The translations under genes were made by a program, and so were the position numbers. This document shows, in pieces, positions 33,683 through 46,934 of a stretch of DNA of 64,000 nucleotides. Source of the stretch: Cryptomeria japonica (taxonomy: Eukaryota > Streptophyta > Pinopsida > Cupressales > Cupressaceae); contig NC_081414.1 in the NCBI RefSeq assembly GCF_030272615.1, positions 6,211,001 to 6,275,000 of the forward strand. The letters run 5' to 3'. The stretch's first letter is position 1; the number at the start of each line of letters is the position of its first letter. Under the pieces are notes generated by a model. That model was not told the origin of the DNA, made no database searches, and saw nothing but the letters and a program-made list of their open reading frames with translations.

Positions 33683-36358
33683 TGATACGATCAAAATATA
33701 ATTGCTCTTTAACCTCCCTTTTACAATGAGTTTCTCCAATATATTTAACATCATTCTCTAAATTGACCCCTTCATTAGCTAAGAGATCTGCTACCTTATT
33801 ACCTTCTCTTAGAGTATGAGTTATGCTAACACTAACATATTTATTTAACAAATATTTAGCACTTTTAACTAAGTTAGTAATATTCCAAGAAACAGAGCTT
33901 GTACCTTTGAGGGCTTGGATGATGTTTAAGGAGTCCCCTTCGAGCCAGATTTTTTTGAATTTGAATCCCTGAGAAGCTGGAGGCTTTTTAGCATGGCCAG
34001 AGCTTCAGCCACATGATTATTTTGGACCCCAAAAGGAGAGGCAAAAGCTGCAATGCAAACTCCTTGAGCATTTCTGATAACTCCTCCACCACCAGACTTC
34101 CCAGGGTTGCCCTTAGCCGCCCCATCGAAATTCACCTTTATCCAATCATGATCAGGAAAGTGCCAAACAATATTATCTCTCCTATTCTTATTGTCAGATC
34201 TATAGAGTTTATGTATTAGGTTCCATTCAGTGAGGATGTCTTTTTCCATTTCATTCATATCAGTAACAAACCATTGCTTATTGTTTTTGTGAGGAATATT
34301 GATGTTCTCTTTTATGGCCCTGCAGATTTTTTCAAAAACCACCTAAGAGATACACTTAGCTTCCCTAAATATTCTGTTATTTCTTTCTTTCCAAATGCTC
34401 CAGCAAATCATGGGGAGAGTCAAGGACCAAAGGTTCTTGATAAGCTGCATTTAGTGGAGAAATTCCATTGCCAGATAATATCCTTGATACTCTTGTTCAT
34501 AACCCAACTAACTTTCCGTTTCTCCCACATTTTACACCAAATTTCCCAAGTAAAGGAGTAGTGAAAAAAGAGATGATCAACTGATTCTTCCTCTTTCTGG
34601 CATAGCTCGCATATATTAGGGAGTTTGAAACCTCTTCAGACCAAATTGTCAAGAGTAAGGATACTATTGTGAGAAGCAATCCAAAAGAAAATATTGACTT
34701 TAGGGATCAGAATGTTGTTCCAAACTTTACTCCAAATGGGATTACTGGTCTGAAAAAAAGTTTTTTTGTAGGCTGAAGCAACCGTAAATTCACCTCTAGG
34801 ATTACTTTTCCAGAGAAAAACATCATCATAGTCTTTGTTAAGGGAAAAGGACAACAACTCCTTCTAGAGTAAGGAAAATCTAGAATGAATAACATCAAGC
34901 CTCACCCGTTTGTCCTCCTTCTAGTAGTCACACACCATAAGCCCAAACCTCCTTTTACATTCCTCAATAACTTGACTATTGTCTTGATCATAAAGAGCTT
35001 CATTATTCATCCAAGGGTCCTCCCAAAACCTTATTTTGTCACCTTTTTCAAGGATCCATCCAGCTCCAGCTTTGGCCACTTTTATGGATTTGATAATACT
35101 ATTCCAAATGAAGGATCCAACAGGAATATCTTCAGAGTCAACTACCCCTTGGATAGGTTGATTATGAATATATTTATCAAACCATATTTGATTCCAATCT
35201 TTCTTGGTATCATAGGCTCTCCATAATTGTTTTTCTAGAAGAGCTTTGTTAAAGGTTTTTAGAGCTTTAATCCCCAACCCTCCTTTGTTCTTAGGTCTAC
35301 AAACTTTGTCCCAAGTAGCCAAGGGTATCGTCTTTTTTTCTTCAACTCCTAACCATAAAAATCTCTTCTGGATTCTTTCCAATGCTTCAGCAAATTCAGC
35401 TGGGATACCAAATAAATTGAGGGCATAAACAGGGAGGTTCTGGAGAGTAGCTTGAAGGAACTGCAATTTCCCAGCCTGAGATAAAATAGAACCTTTCCAC
35501 CCAGCAAGTTTTTTGTTGAATTTATCAATAATCATATTCCAAAAGGAGTTTGGGGGAGTTAAACCCAAGGGAAGACCTAGATAGGTGGAAGGGATCATGT
35601 CCACCTTGCAACCAATAATTTTAGCAATTTTTTGTTGTCTTATGACCGAAGTATTCATGAAATATATAGCTGGTTTGTCCCAATTGACTTGCTGACCAGT
35701 AGCCAAAGCATAGGAATTAAGAGCAGTTTTGAAGGCCTCAGCCTTTGTAACAGAAGAATATCCCATTAGGATAGTATCATCAACAAACTGTTGATGAGAG
35801 CAAAAAACATTAGCAGAGGAAGGTTGAAGACCTATGATGGTTTTACTCAATTTCAAATTGTGAATCAATCTACTCATGCTCTCAGCCAGAATGCTGAAGA
35901 GAAGAGGAGATATGGGATCTCCTTGTCTGAGCCCCCTTGACATTTTAAAGAATTTTGTAGGAGATCCATTAATCAGAATAGAGAACATAGGAGTGGTGAT
36001 CAGCTCTCTGATAATTTTGGTTATCTTTTCATCAAATCCAAAAGCCTCCATGATTCTGAAAAGAACATGCCACTCCACTCTATCATAAGCCTTTGCCAGA
36101 TCCAACTTTATCAAGAAGCCTTCTTTTTTAGCAGAATTGAGGGAATGAATGTTCTCATTCACAAGAATGATAGAGTCCAAAATCTGCCTGCCAGGAACAA
36201 AACCTTTCTACTACTCAAAGATGATGAAGGGGAGAACAACCAAAATTCTAGTGGTCAAAACTTTGGATATGATCTTATAGAAAGAGTTACATAGACTTAT
36301 TGGCCTAAATTTTCCCATAGAATCCGCCCCAGCAACTTTAGGGATTAGGGCAATAAAC
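33669..36358 (-). pseudogene. L1-type LINE ORF2 remnant: RT, zinc region, RNase H
   Basis: The truncated polymerase begins at ALIPKVAGADSMGKFRPISL and continues VPGRQILDSIILVNENIHSL and KLDLAKAYDRVEWHVLF. The catalytic region is FVDDTILMG (35776-35787), followed by GLRQGDPISPLLFSILAE-type RT motifs, a Cys/His segment (about 34500-34630) and a plant-type RNase H with VNFDGAAKGNPGKSGGGG, VAEALAMLKSLQL and GNKVADLLANEG. Two stops follow IIFE (about 36210), and frame changes occur near 34650, 34340 and 33900. It would copy LINE RNA by target-primed reverse transcription. The 5' half (endonuclease, ORF1) is missing. The frame closes at 33669-33671. Confidence 0.9.
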
Positions 36359-37482
36359 GTTAATGCAAATTATAAAATATATACCGGAGCACAAAGTAAC
36401 CAACATGTCAATGAAAGATAAAGCATGAAAGCACAATACACACAACACCAACATTTTGATGTGGAAAACCCAGTAAAGGGAAAAACCACGGTGGGAAACC
36501 CTACCCACAATTAGATAATACTTCTGCAACAGTATATGAAATAATTACAATGGGGATTGCACTTGCAATCAGGCCAACTGCCTAGAGCACACTATTCATC
36601 ACAAAAGGAAGTCTCACTGACTTACAAACACATCTAACTACAATCTGGAAAGAATGAACTATGGAAGTAGCATCTCCTAATGCTTGATACAACTTCAATT
36701 AAGCACAAATGTCTGCCCTGCAACACCAAATCCTTCAAGGCCTTTTGTTGAATGATTTATCACTATTCGCAAACCTTTCTTTGATAATGAAAACATAACC
36801 GTCGATATCGAGATTACATGAATAAGTTACCTATAAATACAGATCATCAACCTTTATGATAAGGTCGGATAAACCCTAAACCCATAAACCCATAATTACA
36901 AAAATTATATCACATGATATCACCGGACCAATATTATGATTTATATTACATAGCATGGACCTAATTCAAATTCCCAAACAATTACATCCACTGGAAATCA
37001 CGCTAAGACCAATCTCCAACACATTTCACCAACCGGTAAAAACCCTTATTGTAATATCACAAAATAATCAACCATATCCAAAGAAGACCACCAAGAAAGC
37101 ACACCAACCAATGCAAAGCCACCAAATAATTACAACATGATCAAGAACACCTTCAGTATGTTAGAAACCATTTCCATAAGTCGAACCAAAATCACTTAAC
37201 CAAATCATCAAGTATGGCCAACCGGTACCAAGAAATACCAACCGGTTATTTAAGCGATAGCTTCTGGAGCACCAAATCATGAATCAATAGAACATGACAA
37301 GCATATAGCCAACCTGGATAACCATCCAAAACCGAATCCAAGGATTTGATCATACCGGATCAAAATCAAAGCCAAAACCAAGACAAATATCAAGTCTAAC
37401 CGGGATAGTAGAACCATATCCAATCAGGATACAATCTTGACATCAATGACAACACTTAACCAAATATAGAATATTGCCAACA
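36359..37482 (-). repeat. Element G 3' LTR, main fragment
   Basis: It resumes gttaatgcaaattataaaat after H and ends atattgccaaca, matching 42111-43224. It contains the gtggaaaaccc...gggaaaaacc module near 36461, a TATA-like stretch at 36831-36839 on the minus strand and the dyad ACCTTTATGATAAGGT at 36850-36865. Confidence 0.92.
36831..36839 (-). promoter_or_regulatory. TATA-like box in element G LTR
   Basis: On the minus strand TATTTATAGG follows the dyad at 36850-36865 by about 10 bases. The same dyad-TATA layout occurs in LTRs of B and E. The other G LTR has a degraded version near 42571. Confidence 0.5.
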
Positions 37483-37772
37483 ATCTCTCCCTTTGGCATT
37501 GATGGCAACACTAAATGTGAAAATCATCCAAGTGCCAAGGAATGCCAACAATCTCCCAAAGAATAATCTGAAATATATTTCCCCCTTTGATTAATTGATT
37601 TTCAAATTAACACAATCTCCCCCTTTGATATCAATGACAAAGGACGGGTACAACCAAACATAAATACTGAACCGAACAGTTGACTCCTCCCCCTGAGCAA
37701 CAACATCATCTCATCAACCCAGATCAGAAAATATGTCTAATAGGCTTACCGGATTTATGCATCCCTGCATCT
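37483..37772 (-). other. Element G repeated polypurine tracts
   Basis: Minus-strand purine tracts occur near 37688, 37616, 37579 and 37485-37494. The last adjoins the LTR and reads aaagggagaga, slightly degenerate. No gene is visible in this stretch. Confidence 0.75.
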
Positions 37773-40700
37773 CTAAGTCTCTTCCATAGGGATGGTGACC
37801 CCCAGCTGATCTCTGAGACATTAAAAATTATATTTAGGAAATGGTTTTGTTAGAATATCTACAATTTGTTCCTTAGTAGGCACATAAACCAATCTTACTT
37901 CATTTACTTCAACCTTTTCTTTCAAGAAATTATACCTTATAGAAATTTGTTTTGATTTGGAATGAAATACTAGATTCTTTGACATATCAATAGCAGCAGT
38001 ATTATCACAGTGAATAACAATAGGATCAGCATAAATTACCCTTATATCCTTCAACATTTGTTTCATCCATAAAATCTGAGTACAGTTAGTTGCAACAGCT
38101 ACATATTCAGCTTCAACAGTAGATAATGAAGTGCATGATTGTTTCTTGCTAAGCCATGAAACCATTTTCTTCCCAAGAAATAATGCACCACCTATAGTTC
38201 TCTTCTAGCCATCAACATCTCCTACCCAATCAGAGTTTGTATAGGCACATAGTCTAAAAGCATCATCCTTTGGATACCATAACCCATAATCTATTGTACC
38301 TACCAAATATCTGAATATCCTTTTAACAACAATATCATGAGTTCCTCTAGGATCTGACTGAAATCTAGAAGCAATACAAACAACATTCATTATATCAGGT
38401 CTAGTCTAAGTTAAGTACAGTAATCCACCAATCATTGATTTGTATCTACTAGGATTCACTCTAAGAGATTCATCTTCCTTAGACAATTTGCAACCGGTTA
38501 TCATAGGAGTACTGACAGGTTTAGAATTTTCAAGTCCGAATTTCTTAAGAAATTCCTTCACATACTTAATTTGACAAATGAAAATACCTTTATCAGTTTG
38601 ATTAATTTATAAACCTAAGAAAAATTTCATCTCTCCAATCATAGGCATTTCAAATTCATTCTTCATATCATCAACAAATATCATGCATAAACTTTCTTCT
38701 CCTCCAAAAATGATATCATCCACAAAGACTTCAATGATCAGTATGTCATCATGCTCAATCTTATAATATAAGTTACTATCAACATTACCTTTGCTAAAAT
38801 CGATCTTTGAAAGATATTTATCTAATCTATCGTACCATGCTCTAGGGGCTTATTTCAGTCCATATAAATCTTTCTTCAATCTGCAAACCATGTCTTTGTC
38901 TTCTGATAAAGAAAATCCATTGGGATACTCAATGTAGACTTCTTCTTCAAGATATCCATTTAGAGATGCACATTTGACATCCATCTGATATACCTTGTAG
39001 TTCTTGTGTGCAACATAGGCAAGAAATAGTCTTGTCGCTTCAATTCTTGCAACCGGAGCATAAGTCTCATCATAATCAACTCCTTCTTCCTATGAATAAC
39101 CTTTGCAAACCAATCTAGCTTTGTTTCCCAAAACTTGACCTTCTTCATTTAATTTATTCCTGAAAACCCATTTAGTTCCAATAACATTCTTATCTTTAGG
39201 CCAAGGAACCAATTCCCAAGTCTTATTATTTTCTATCTAATTTAGTTCCTCTTCCATTGATTTCATCTAATTCTCATCTTTACTTGCTTCAATAAAAGAT
39301 TCTATTTCAATTTGAGAAATTAAACATACCTCTTCAGTAGCTAGCCTTCTTCTTGTCATCACACCTTTCCTTTTATCTCCAATGATCTGATCTTCAAAAT
39401 GATTCAGCTACACATACCTGGGGGGCTTAGGATTGTCTTGACTTTCTGATTCTTTCTGCTCTTCAATAGTCACTGTGGAATTTTCTGATGTTACCAGAGC
39501 AATTGGATCAATGTTCTGAACTGATTCTTCCACTATCGGTTTTGATCTGACAAATTCATCTTCCGGTCCATAGTCATATGATCTGATCTGATTATTACCT
39601 TTCTCATCCACCTTGACATTTATGCTTTCCACTATCCTATTCAATCTTTTGTTATAACATCTATATGCTTTTCTCGTAGTAGAATAACCCAAAAATATTC
39701 CTTCATCACTTCTAGGATCAAATTTCCCTAATGCATCATCTCTTCTGATATAGCATTTACTTTCAAAAATTCTGAAATATCAGATAGTAGGAGTATGACC
39801 AAACCATAATTCATAAGGAGTCTTACCAGTGTCACCTTTTATGTGTATTCTATTGAAAGTGTATACCTTAGTATTGATAGCTTCTCTCCAGTAGATATCA
39901 GGTAACTTGGTCTCCATCATCATTGTCCTTGCAACATCCAAGATAGTTTTGTTCTTCCTTTCCACTATTCCATTATGTTGTAGGGTTCTAGGTGCAAAAA
40001 ATTGTCTTCTAATTCTATTTTTCTCACAAATGTTGTTGAACTCACCAGATGTAAACTCACCGCCTTGATCTGATCTTAAACATTTTATCTTCAATCCTAT
40101 TCCTATCTCAACAATAGCTTTGAAAATTTTTAATTTCTCAATAGCGTCTTATTTTTCTCTAAAAAATGCAACCCACATCATTCTAGAATAGTCATCAATA
40201 AGCAACGTAAAGTATCTATCACCTTGAAACGTTTTAGTCCTTTCTGGTCCACACAGATCAGTATGGATAAGATCAAGAATTTCATTAGATCTATCATGTA
40301 TGCTTATGAAGGAATTTCTAACTTGCTTACCCATTTGACATTCTCTACATACCAGATTATGAGGTTTAACAATCTTGGACAAATCTCTGAAAGATTGTGT
40401 TGAACTGATCTTCACTATGTAATCAAAATTTACATGACACATTATCTTATGCCATAAACAACTTTCATCAATATGAACAATTGAGCAGACCTTCTCACTA
40501 GAGTTCAAAAGAAATATATTTCCTTTGGTCTGAGTTCCAGATGCATTCTCCAATCTAGGTCTATTGATAATCTTTCATTTTCCATCTTTAAATTGCAAAT
40601 GAAATCCTCTATCCACCATCTGACCCACACTCAAAAAATTATGCTTCAATCCTTCAAAATAATAAACATTGTTAGTATTAGTCTTACCATTCAGAGATAT

Positions 40701-42006
40701 TATTCCTTTTCCTTTGATTCTGCATGCCTTGTTGTCTACAAATCTGACTAGTCCACCATCAAATTCTTGCAGAGTTAGGAATTCCCTCTTGTCACCAGTC
40801 ATATGATGTGAGCAACCACTGTCTATAACCCATTCATCCTTCTCTTCAATTTTAGCAGCTAAGCCTTCTTCTTGGTATGATTTGTATCAATGACAGGTTC
40901 TGAAGAATCATCCTTGATAGCAATAAAGACTCAATCTTACCGGAGCTTCCATTACCAGACCCACTTACAAGTTCATCATCATCATCATTAGTAATACCAA
41001 AATCACCATCACCAGCATAGTAACATGATTTATAGTTATTCCTTCTAAATCTAGGTTTTCTCTGATATTCCAAATTAGGCTTATAATTCCTCATAAATCT
41101 TTCATGATTCCTAGCAGCTCTTTCAGGACATCTAGAAGCAAAATGACCAATCTTATTGCATGAAAAGAATTTAAAAGGCACTTTTCCTTCATAATTACTT
41201 CCAATCAGTCCTTTAGGGATTCTTCTAGCAATTAGGGCTTCCAACTCTTCAAGTTCTTTGTCTTCTCTCTCAATGTCTTCCAGATATTTGGCATACAACT
41301 CTTTCCAATCTATCTTCTGCTTACGAGAGGTAGATGCTTTAAATGCAGTTTTTCTCTTAGTAGCACTCTGATCTCCAAGTTCCTCAAGTTCAAAAGTAGT
41401 CAATTTCCCAAGTAATGTATCTCTGGTAACAGGGGTACTTGACATTGTCTGGAGTTCATTAATTGTAGTAGCCTTCATCTTTTAAGACAGAGGAAGAACT
41501 CTTAGAATCTTTGACACAACCTCATCCTCATTAACTGATCCACCACAATATTTGATTCTTATGACAATCTCATTCACTCTATCCATGAAAGAACTTATCT
41601 TCTCATATTCTTCCATCTTCAAAGTTTCATATCTCACCCAAAAACCTTCAAGTTTTGGAATCTTTATTGCTTGGTCGCCTTCATAAAGAGTTTCAAGCTT
41701 CAACCAGATCTGATTTGCAGTCTCCAACTCTATAACATTCAATAGCTTCTCATCAGAAAGGGCACTTAACAATTCTTCTTTTGCTCTGACATTATTTTCA
41801 GCTCTCTTTTGTTCATCAACAGGTGTCAGTGTTCTAGAATTAGGATCATGAGGTATATACCCTTTCTCCATTATCTCCCAAACTTCAACTCCAAGAGATC
41901 TCAAATGAATTTTCATTTGCTCCTTCCATATTTTATAAATTGTACCATCAAATCTAGGACTCTCCTTTTGGTAGGGATTAAATGTAGAACTTGATGTTGA
42001 TGCCAT
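37773..42006 (-). pseudogene. Element G gag-pol, heavily decayed
   Basis: Gag starts at 42006 (MASTSSSTFNPYQKESPRF) and includes RIKYCGGSVNEDEVVSKIL. A stop follows at 41482. The zinc knuckle reads FFSCNKIGHFASRC, so its first Cys is Phe. The protease region keeps HHMTGDKREF-like sequence, with stops. Integrase has CRECQMGKQ, TDLCGP, RSDQGGEF and GIVERKNKT, so all three catalytic acids are encoded. RT is broken by several stops between 38400 and 39400 but keeps FVDDIIFGG. RNase H has SLSTVEAEYVA and HCDNTAAIDMSKN. The end is at TAG 37773-37775 after VTIPMEET. Sequence and end resemble element A closely. Non-functional. Confidence 0.9.
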
Positions 42007-42044
42007 CAGATCACCTCAAGTAGTTAAGATTCTACAGAGAGGAC

Positions 42045-43224
42045 CAGGAGAAAACTGAGAGGGGGGGGCGGGTGAATCGGTTTTCTCACAAGTATAACAG
42101 TTAATGCAGATTATAAACTTTATACCGGAGCACAAAGAAACCAATACAATGCAAGATAAAGCATGCAAGAACAGTACACACAACACCAATATTTTGACGT
42201 GGAAAACCTGGTAAAGGGAAAAACCATGATGGGAAACCCTATGCACAATCAGATAATACTTCTGCAATAGTATGTGAAATAATTCTAATAAGGAATGCAC
42301 TTACAATCAATCCAACCACCTAGAATGCACTGCTCATCACAAAAGGAAGTCTCATTGACTTACAAACACATCGGACTACAATCCGAAAAGAATGAACTTT
42401 GGAAGTAGCATCTCTTAATGCTTAATACAGTTTCGGTTAAGCACAAATGTCTTCCCCACAACATCAAATCCTTCATAACCTTCAGCTAAATGATTTATCA
42501 TTGTTCGCACATAAACCTTTCTTTGATAATGCAGACATAACCATCGATACCGAGATTACATGAATAAGTCACCTACAAATAAATATCATCAACCTTAATG
42601 ATAAGGTCGGCTAAAACCTAAACCCATAATTACAAAAATTACATCACATGATATCACCAGACCAATATTATGATTTATATTACATAACATAGACCTAATT
42701 CAAATTCCCAAACAATTACATCTGTCGCAAATCATGCTAAGACCAATCTCCAACACGTTTCACCAACTGGTAGAAACCCTTGGTGAAACATCACAAAATA
42801 ATCAACCGGATCCAAATAAGACCACCAAGAAAGAACACCAACCAATGCGAAGCCACCAAACAATTAGAACATGATCAAGAACACCTTCAGCACTTTAGAA
42901 ACCATTTCCATAAGCCAGACCAAAATCACTTAACCAAATTATCAAGTATCGCCAACCGGTAAAGCTAATCGAGAACATAAGTGATAGCTTCTGAAGCACC
43001 AAATCATGAATCAATAGAATATGAAAAGCATATAGCCAACCTGAATAACCATTCAAAATTGAATCCATGGATCTGATCATACCGAATTATAATCACAGCC
43101 AAAACCAAGACAAACACCAAGTCTAACGAGGATAGGTCCAACCGAGATAGCATAACCATATCCAATTGAGATACAATATTGACATAAATGACAACACTTA
43201 ACCAAATCCAACATATTGCCAACA
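42045..43224 (-). repeat. Element G 5' LTR, inner end and PBS deleted
   Basis: The LTR is recognisable from gagaaaactgagagg (about 42047) to tattgccaaca at 43224. Compared with the left copy it lacks the first ~20 bases. The gctctgatacca primer site seen in C and F is also missing between gag and the LTR. A single deletion spanning the junction explains both. Confidence 0.85.
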
Positions 43225-43229
43225 CCGTA

Positions 43230-46068
43230 TACAACACAAACTCTTTAGGCAATAGGTAATGTCTCCATTTCTTCAAGGCTTGAACTATAGCATAAAATTC
43301 CTGATCATACACTGAATATCTCCTTCGGGCATCATTCGACTTCTCACTGAAATAAGCTATTGCTCTCCCTTCCCGACTCAAGACTACTCCTATTGCAGAT
43401 CCACTTGCATCACAATCCACTCAAAACACTTTGTTGAAATCCAGTAAAGCTAACACAGGTTGTTGAGTCACTTTCTACTTTAGCAATTCAAAACTTTTGT
43501 TTGCTCCAGTGGTCCACTTGAAGTCCTTTGTATCTCGCCTCGTTGTCTGAGTCATACGGTTACAAAATGAACTGAATTTTCTAATAAACTTCTAGTAGAA
43601 ACTAGCCAATCCATGAAATGAGCTTACATCTCCAATGTTTTTCAGTGTAGGCCATTCAACAATTGCTTATACTGTCTCAAGGTCCATCTTCAAACCATCC
43701 TCAGATATCACAAATCCCAAATAGACTAACTCTTCCTTCATGAAAGTACACTTCTTAAGATTTATTAGCAACTTTTCTTCTCCCAACCTATGCCAAACTT
43801 GTCTTAAATGCAACAAATTCTCCTCTTTTGTCTTACTAAAAATCAAAATGTCATCCAAATATACAATAACAAACTTACACAAGAATTTCTTCAATACCAC
43901 ATTCATCAACCTCATAAAAGTACTCGGTGCATTAGTCAATCCAAAAGGCATCACCAACCACTCATAGAGTCCTTCATTTGTCTTGAACACTGTCTTCCAC
44001 TCATCTCCTTCTCTGATTCTAATATGATGATATCCTCTCTACAAGTCTATCTTTGTAAAGTATTTGGCTCCACTCAAACAATCCATTATGTCATCCATCC
44101 TAGGTAAATGAAACCGGTATTTCATTGTGATCTTGTTTATTGCTCTGGAATTGGTACACATCCTCCATCCTCCATTCTTCTTAGGTGCTAATACTATTGG
44201 TATTGCACAAGGACTCAAACTTTCTCTGATCAAACCTTTCTTCAATAGCTCCTACACTTGTCTATTCAACTCTTCATTCTCTATCGGTGTCATCTGGTGT
44301 GCAACTTTGTTAGGCAAACTAGCTCCGAGAAATAGGTCCATGCAATGGCTAATACTTCTCATAGGTGGTAATCCATCAAGCACATTATTTGAAATGATGT
44401 CTTCATACTCTATCAACAACTCTTTTATCTCTTTCGGTTGTTCTTCTTCATACTCCGGATTCTCAGTCTTCTCAAGAACTAAGGCAAAACACACATTCTC
44501 ATGTCTCATCCCATCCAGGAATTTCCTTCCATCCACCAAATAGATTCTAGCATTCATGCAGACTTCACTCTTCAAATTCTCCTAGAAGGACAACAAGGTT
44601 TGCTTCATCCCATTGGCCACAATAGTGTATATATTCTTTCTCCCATCATGTATTGTCTATCTAACAAACTGCCAAGGTCTACCCAACAAAAGGTGACAAA
44701 TATCCATAGGCATAATATCACACAAGACTTCATCACGATAAAACCCAAATTTTAATTTCACCAAACATTTCTCACTTACCAACAACTTATGTTCATGCTA
44801 AATCTATACTTATCGATATGGCTTAGGGTGTTTCAATCTTTCCAAATTCATCTCTTCTAAAACAAGGTTATCTGAACTACCACTATCAATAACAACTTAC
44901 AACACTTACTGGATACCTTACATCTGGTCTTGAACAAATTTTTCCTCTTCAAGGGCTCCTCATCTTCTCTGGTATGACACAAAGCTCTCCTCATCATTAA
45001 CAGTTCTCTATCTTTCAGTTTATTAGCTGATTTGGTGGGCCTTTCTTCCACCACTGTTGTTCTCCTGATATTCTCTGTCTTCCTACATTCAAAAGCATGG
45101 TGTCCTTCTCCTCCACACTTATAGCAAGTTCCTCTAAACACTCTCTTATCTTGTCGTCTATCATCTTCTCCAAAATTTTCACTCTGGTAGACATCTAGTA
45201 GAAATTTTTATCATCCTTCCAATATGAATTACCTTCTTTGCTTACTTCCTTGTCCTTTTTCTTATTTGTACAGGTTCCTCTTCCTCCTTGAAATATTCCT
45301 CTGGTAAACCTTCCACCTCTACCTCTTTGTCTCTGCTCATGTCTTTTGTTCGGCTTCTCTTCTACTTTTAGGGCATACAGATAAGCCTCTTCAACACTCT
45401 GCAACTTGATCAAAATGAGTTCATCTTGTATAGACATACACAATCCATTCAAATATATTGCAACTTGTACAACTTCATCATCAACATACCCGGATTTGAT
45501 ATTCAACTTGTAAAATGCTTCGGTGTACTCCACATCAGATTCCTTCTGCTTCAAATTCTGCAACTTTCAGAACATATTCACTTGGTAGTCAGCTAGCATA
45601 AATTTTGATTTCAACTTAGCAACCATCCAATCCCATGTCTTGATCTTCTCTTTACCTCTTCTCCCACCAAAGAGATGCATGTCCTTTCAACCGGGTACAG
45701 GCATATTTCACCTTCCTTTCCTCTGCAGTTCTCTCAAAATCAAAATATTTCTCCATTTTCGAGATCCAATCCATCAATTCATTTGAATCCAACTTTCCAT
45801 CATATTCTGGTGGAGTAAAATGAGGTTTAGTATTTTCCCTACTCAAAACCCTCAAAAACCTCTCTTCATCTGGATCAATCGTTGATGGGTTTACTTGTTC
45901 TGCCTAGGCTTCTTCTCCTTCATCTTCACTCACACCTTCAATATGTCAGCCTCTTCTCTGTGTTGTCTCAACAACTTCCAACCGCGCTGCAATTCCTCTC
46001 AACATTTCCATCACAGCAGGGTCTGCATTCCCATGCACTCCACCATTCCTATTTCCTCTTTGCGCCAT
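43230..46068 (-). pseudogene. Element D gag-pol, N-terminal part: gag, protease, RT, RNase H
   Basis: Gag begins at ATG 46066-46068 (MAQRGNRNGGVHGNADPAV), about 100 bases inside the primer binding site. It includes FTPPEYDGKLDSNELMDWIS and the zinc knuckle CYKCGGEGHHAFEC. The protease region is degraded. RT shows [18 protein letters not shown], a LKSGYHQIRI-like stretch broken by stops, [20 protein letters not shown] and VYLDDILIF (YLDD at 43850-43861). RNase H has DCDASGSAIGVVLSREGRAI and ends at KEFVLYT, where G interrupts it. Stops and frame changes occur at about 45940, 45650, 45570, 45190, 44850, 44250 and 43660. Compared with I it is much more decayed. Confidence 0.9.
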
Positions 46069-46164
46069 TTGCACGTCAGTCCTCTGTAGTAGCAGGTTGG
46101 ATCCATAGTCTACCACCCTACAACAAAATTTCTCAGGACAACGCAATCTCCAGAATGAAGGCTC

Positions 46165-46176
46165 GCTTTGATACCA
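46165..46176 (-). other. Element D primer binding site
   Basis: The minus strand reads TGGTATCAAAGC two bases inside the 5' LTR. It differs by one base from the initiator tRNA-Met type site. Confidence 0.85.
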
Positions 46177-46178
46177 CT

Positions 46179-46934
46179 TGGTGCAATCACTGGTTAGGAG
46201 GGACCTCAAAGAGATCAATTTGAACTGGCCAGCAAGAATAAACACAATGGAAACAAGAATATGATGGAGGCAATGTAGAATAGAATGAATTATATTATGA
46301 AAAACTGATTACAGAAACTAGCTCACTGGTCTGCTAAAACATGCTCAATTATAGAATAGGTCACAATCGACACCTCAAATCTTAAGATCTAGCTTCTATG
46401 CTTTGTCTACCACCCTTGATCTGCATTCTAATGCTTAATTACAATGATTTATACGATCTGAGGAGTCCGGTCAACCCAAAAAGGGATCAAACGCTGAAGA
46501 ACAAGACCTAACGTGTAAAAACAAGGTCGACCTCTACCAAATAAATTCCTCTGGAAAATCCAAAGGATGAAGTGTAGATCAAAGGGAAGGTTGCCCACAT
46601 GCCAAGGAATATCAGAATCAATGCTCAGGGCTCTGCAAGATATGAAAGGGATCCGATAGATCACTAATGCAAATAGGTCTAGGCAACCGGTACCAAAAAA
46701 CTGTCTCGAAAATCGGTAGCAATAACTTGCCGAAAAATGATTCAAATGCTCTGTGGTTTGGGAATAAGGTAAATGATAAAGTCCTCAAGCAAAATCCAAC
46801 TCCTCAAGGTCCGATGAGCCAATGCCGGAAAATGTAGAATGAAATGTTGAAATTGCAAAATAGAAAACAAAATAGAAAGGAAATAATTTTTGGTTGATGC
46901 AAGATTGCCAAGAACCAGGGATGCTCCTGCATTA
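46179..46934 (-). repeat. Element D 5' LTR (right copy)
   Basis: This 756-bp LTR begins tggtgcaatcactggtt and ends ctcctgcatta. Its outer terminal CA has become TA compared with gtgcatca in the left copy. The duplication gtatt follows at 46935-46939. Confidence 0.9.

Larger units (their letters stand above)
15706..36358 (-). mobile_element. Element H: 5'-truncated LINE with extra downstream ORF, split by I
   Basis: H lies wholly inside the 3' LTR of G. The flanks ctcacaagtacaata (left) and gttaatgcaaatta (right) are contiguous in the intact G LTR at 42092-42121. On the minus strand, H runs from mid-RT of an L1-type LINE (36358) through RNase H (stop at 33669), then an extra ORF from 33682 that is interrupted by element I, then about 175 bases to the 3' end at 15706. 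A clear long target duplication and a poly-A tail are not visible; only gtt may be duplicated. The 5' truncation is typical of LINE insertion. Confidence 0.75.
15636..43224 (-). mobile_element. Element G: copia element split by H
   Basis: G consists of 15636-15705 and 36359-37482 (3' LTR in two pieces), 37483-42044 (internal) and 42045-43224 (5' LTR). The target duplication is ctgta at 15631-15635 and ccgta at 43225-43229, one base different. Removing G restores the RNase H frame of element D. LTR copies differ by roughly 13 % by eye. The 5' LTR lacks about its first 20 bases and the whole primer binding site, so this copy could not start reverse transcription. Confidence 0.92.
13201..46934 (-). 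mobile_element. Element D: chromodomain Ty3/gypsy element split by G
   Basis: D has LTRs at 13201-13972 and 46179-46934, a primer binding site at 46165-46176, gag-pol on the minus strand and a gtatt target duplication (13196-13200, 46935-46939). Its internal part is split by the 27.6-kb composite G (15636-43224). Removing G rejoins the RNase H frame through a 5-bp duplication. The two LTRs differ at about 14 % of aligned sites by eye, making D an old insertion. RT precedes integrase, which defines Ty3/gypsy. Confidence 0.93.
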
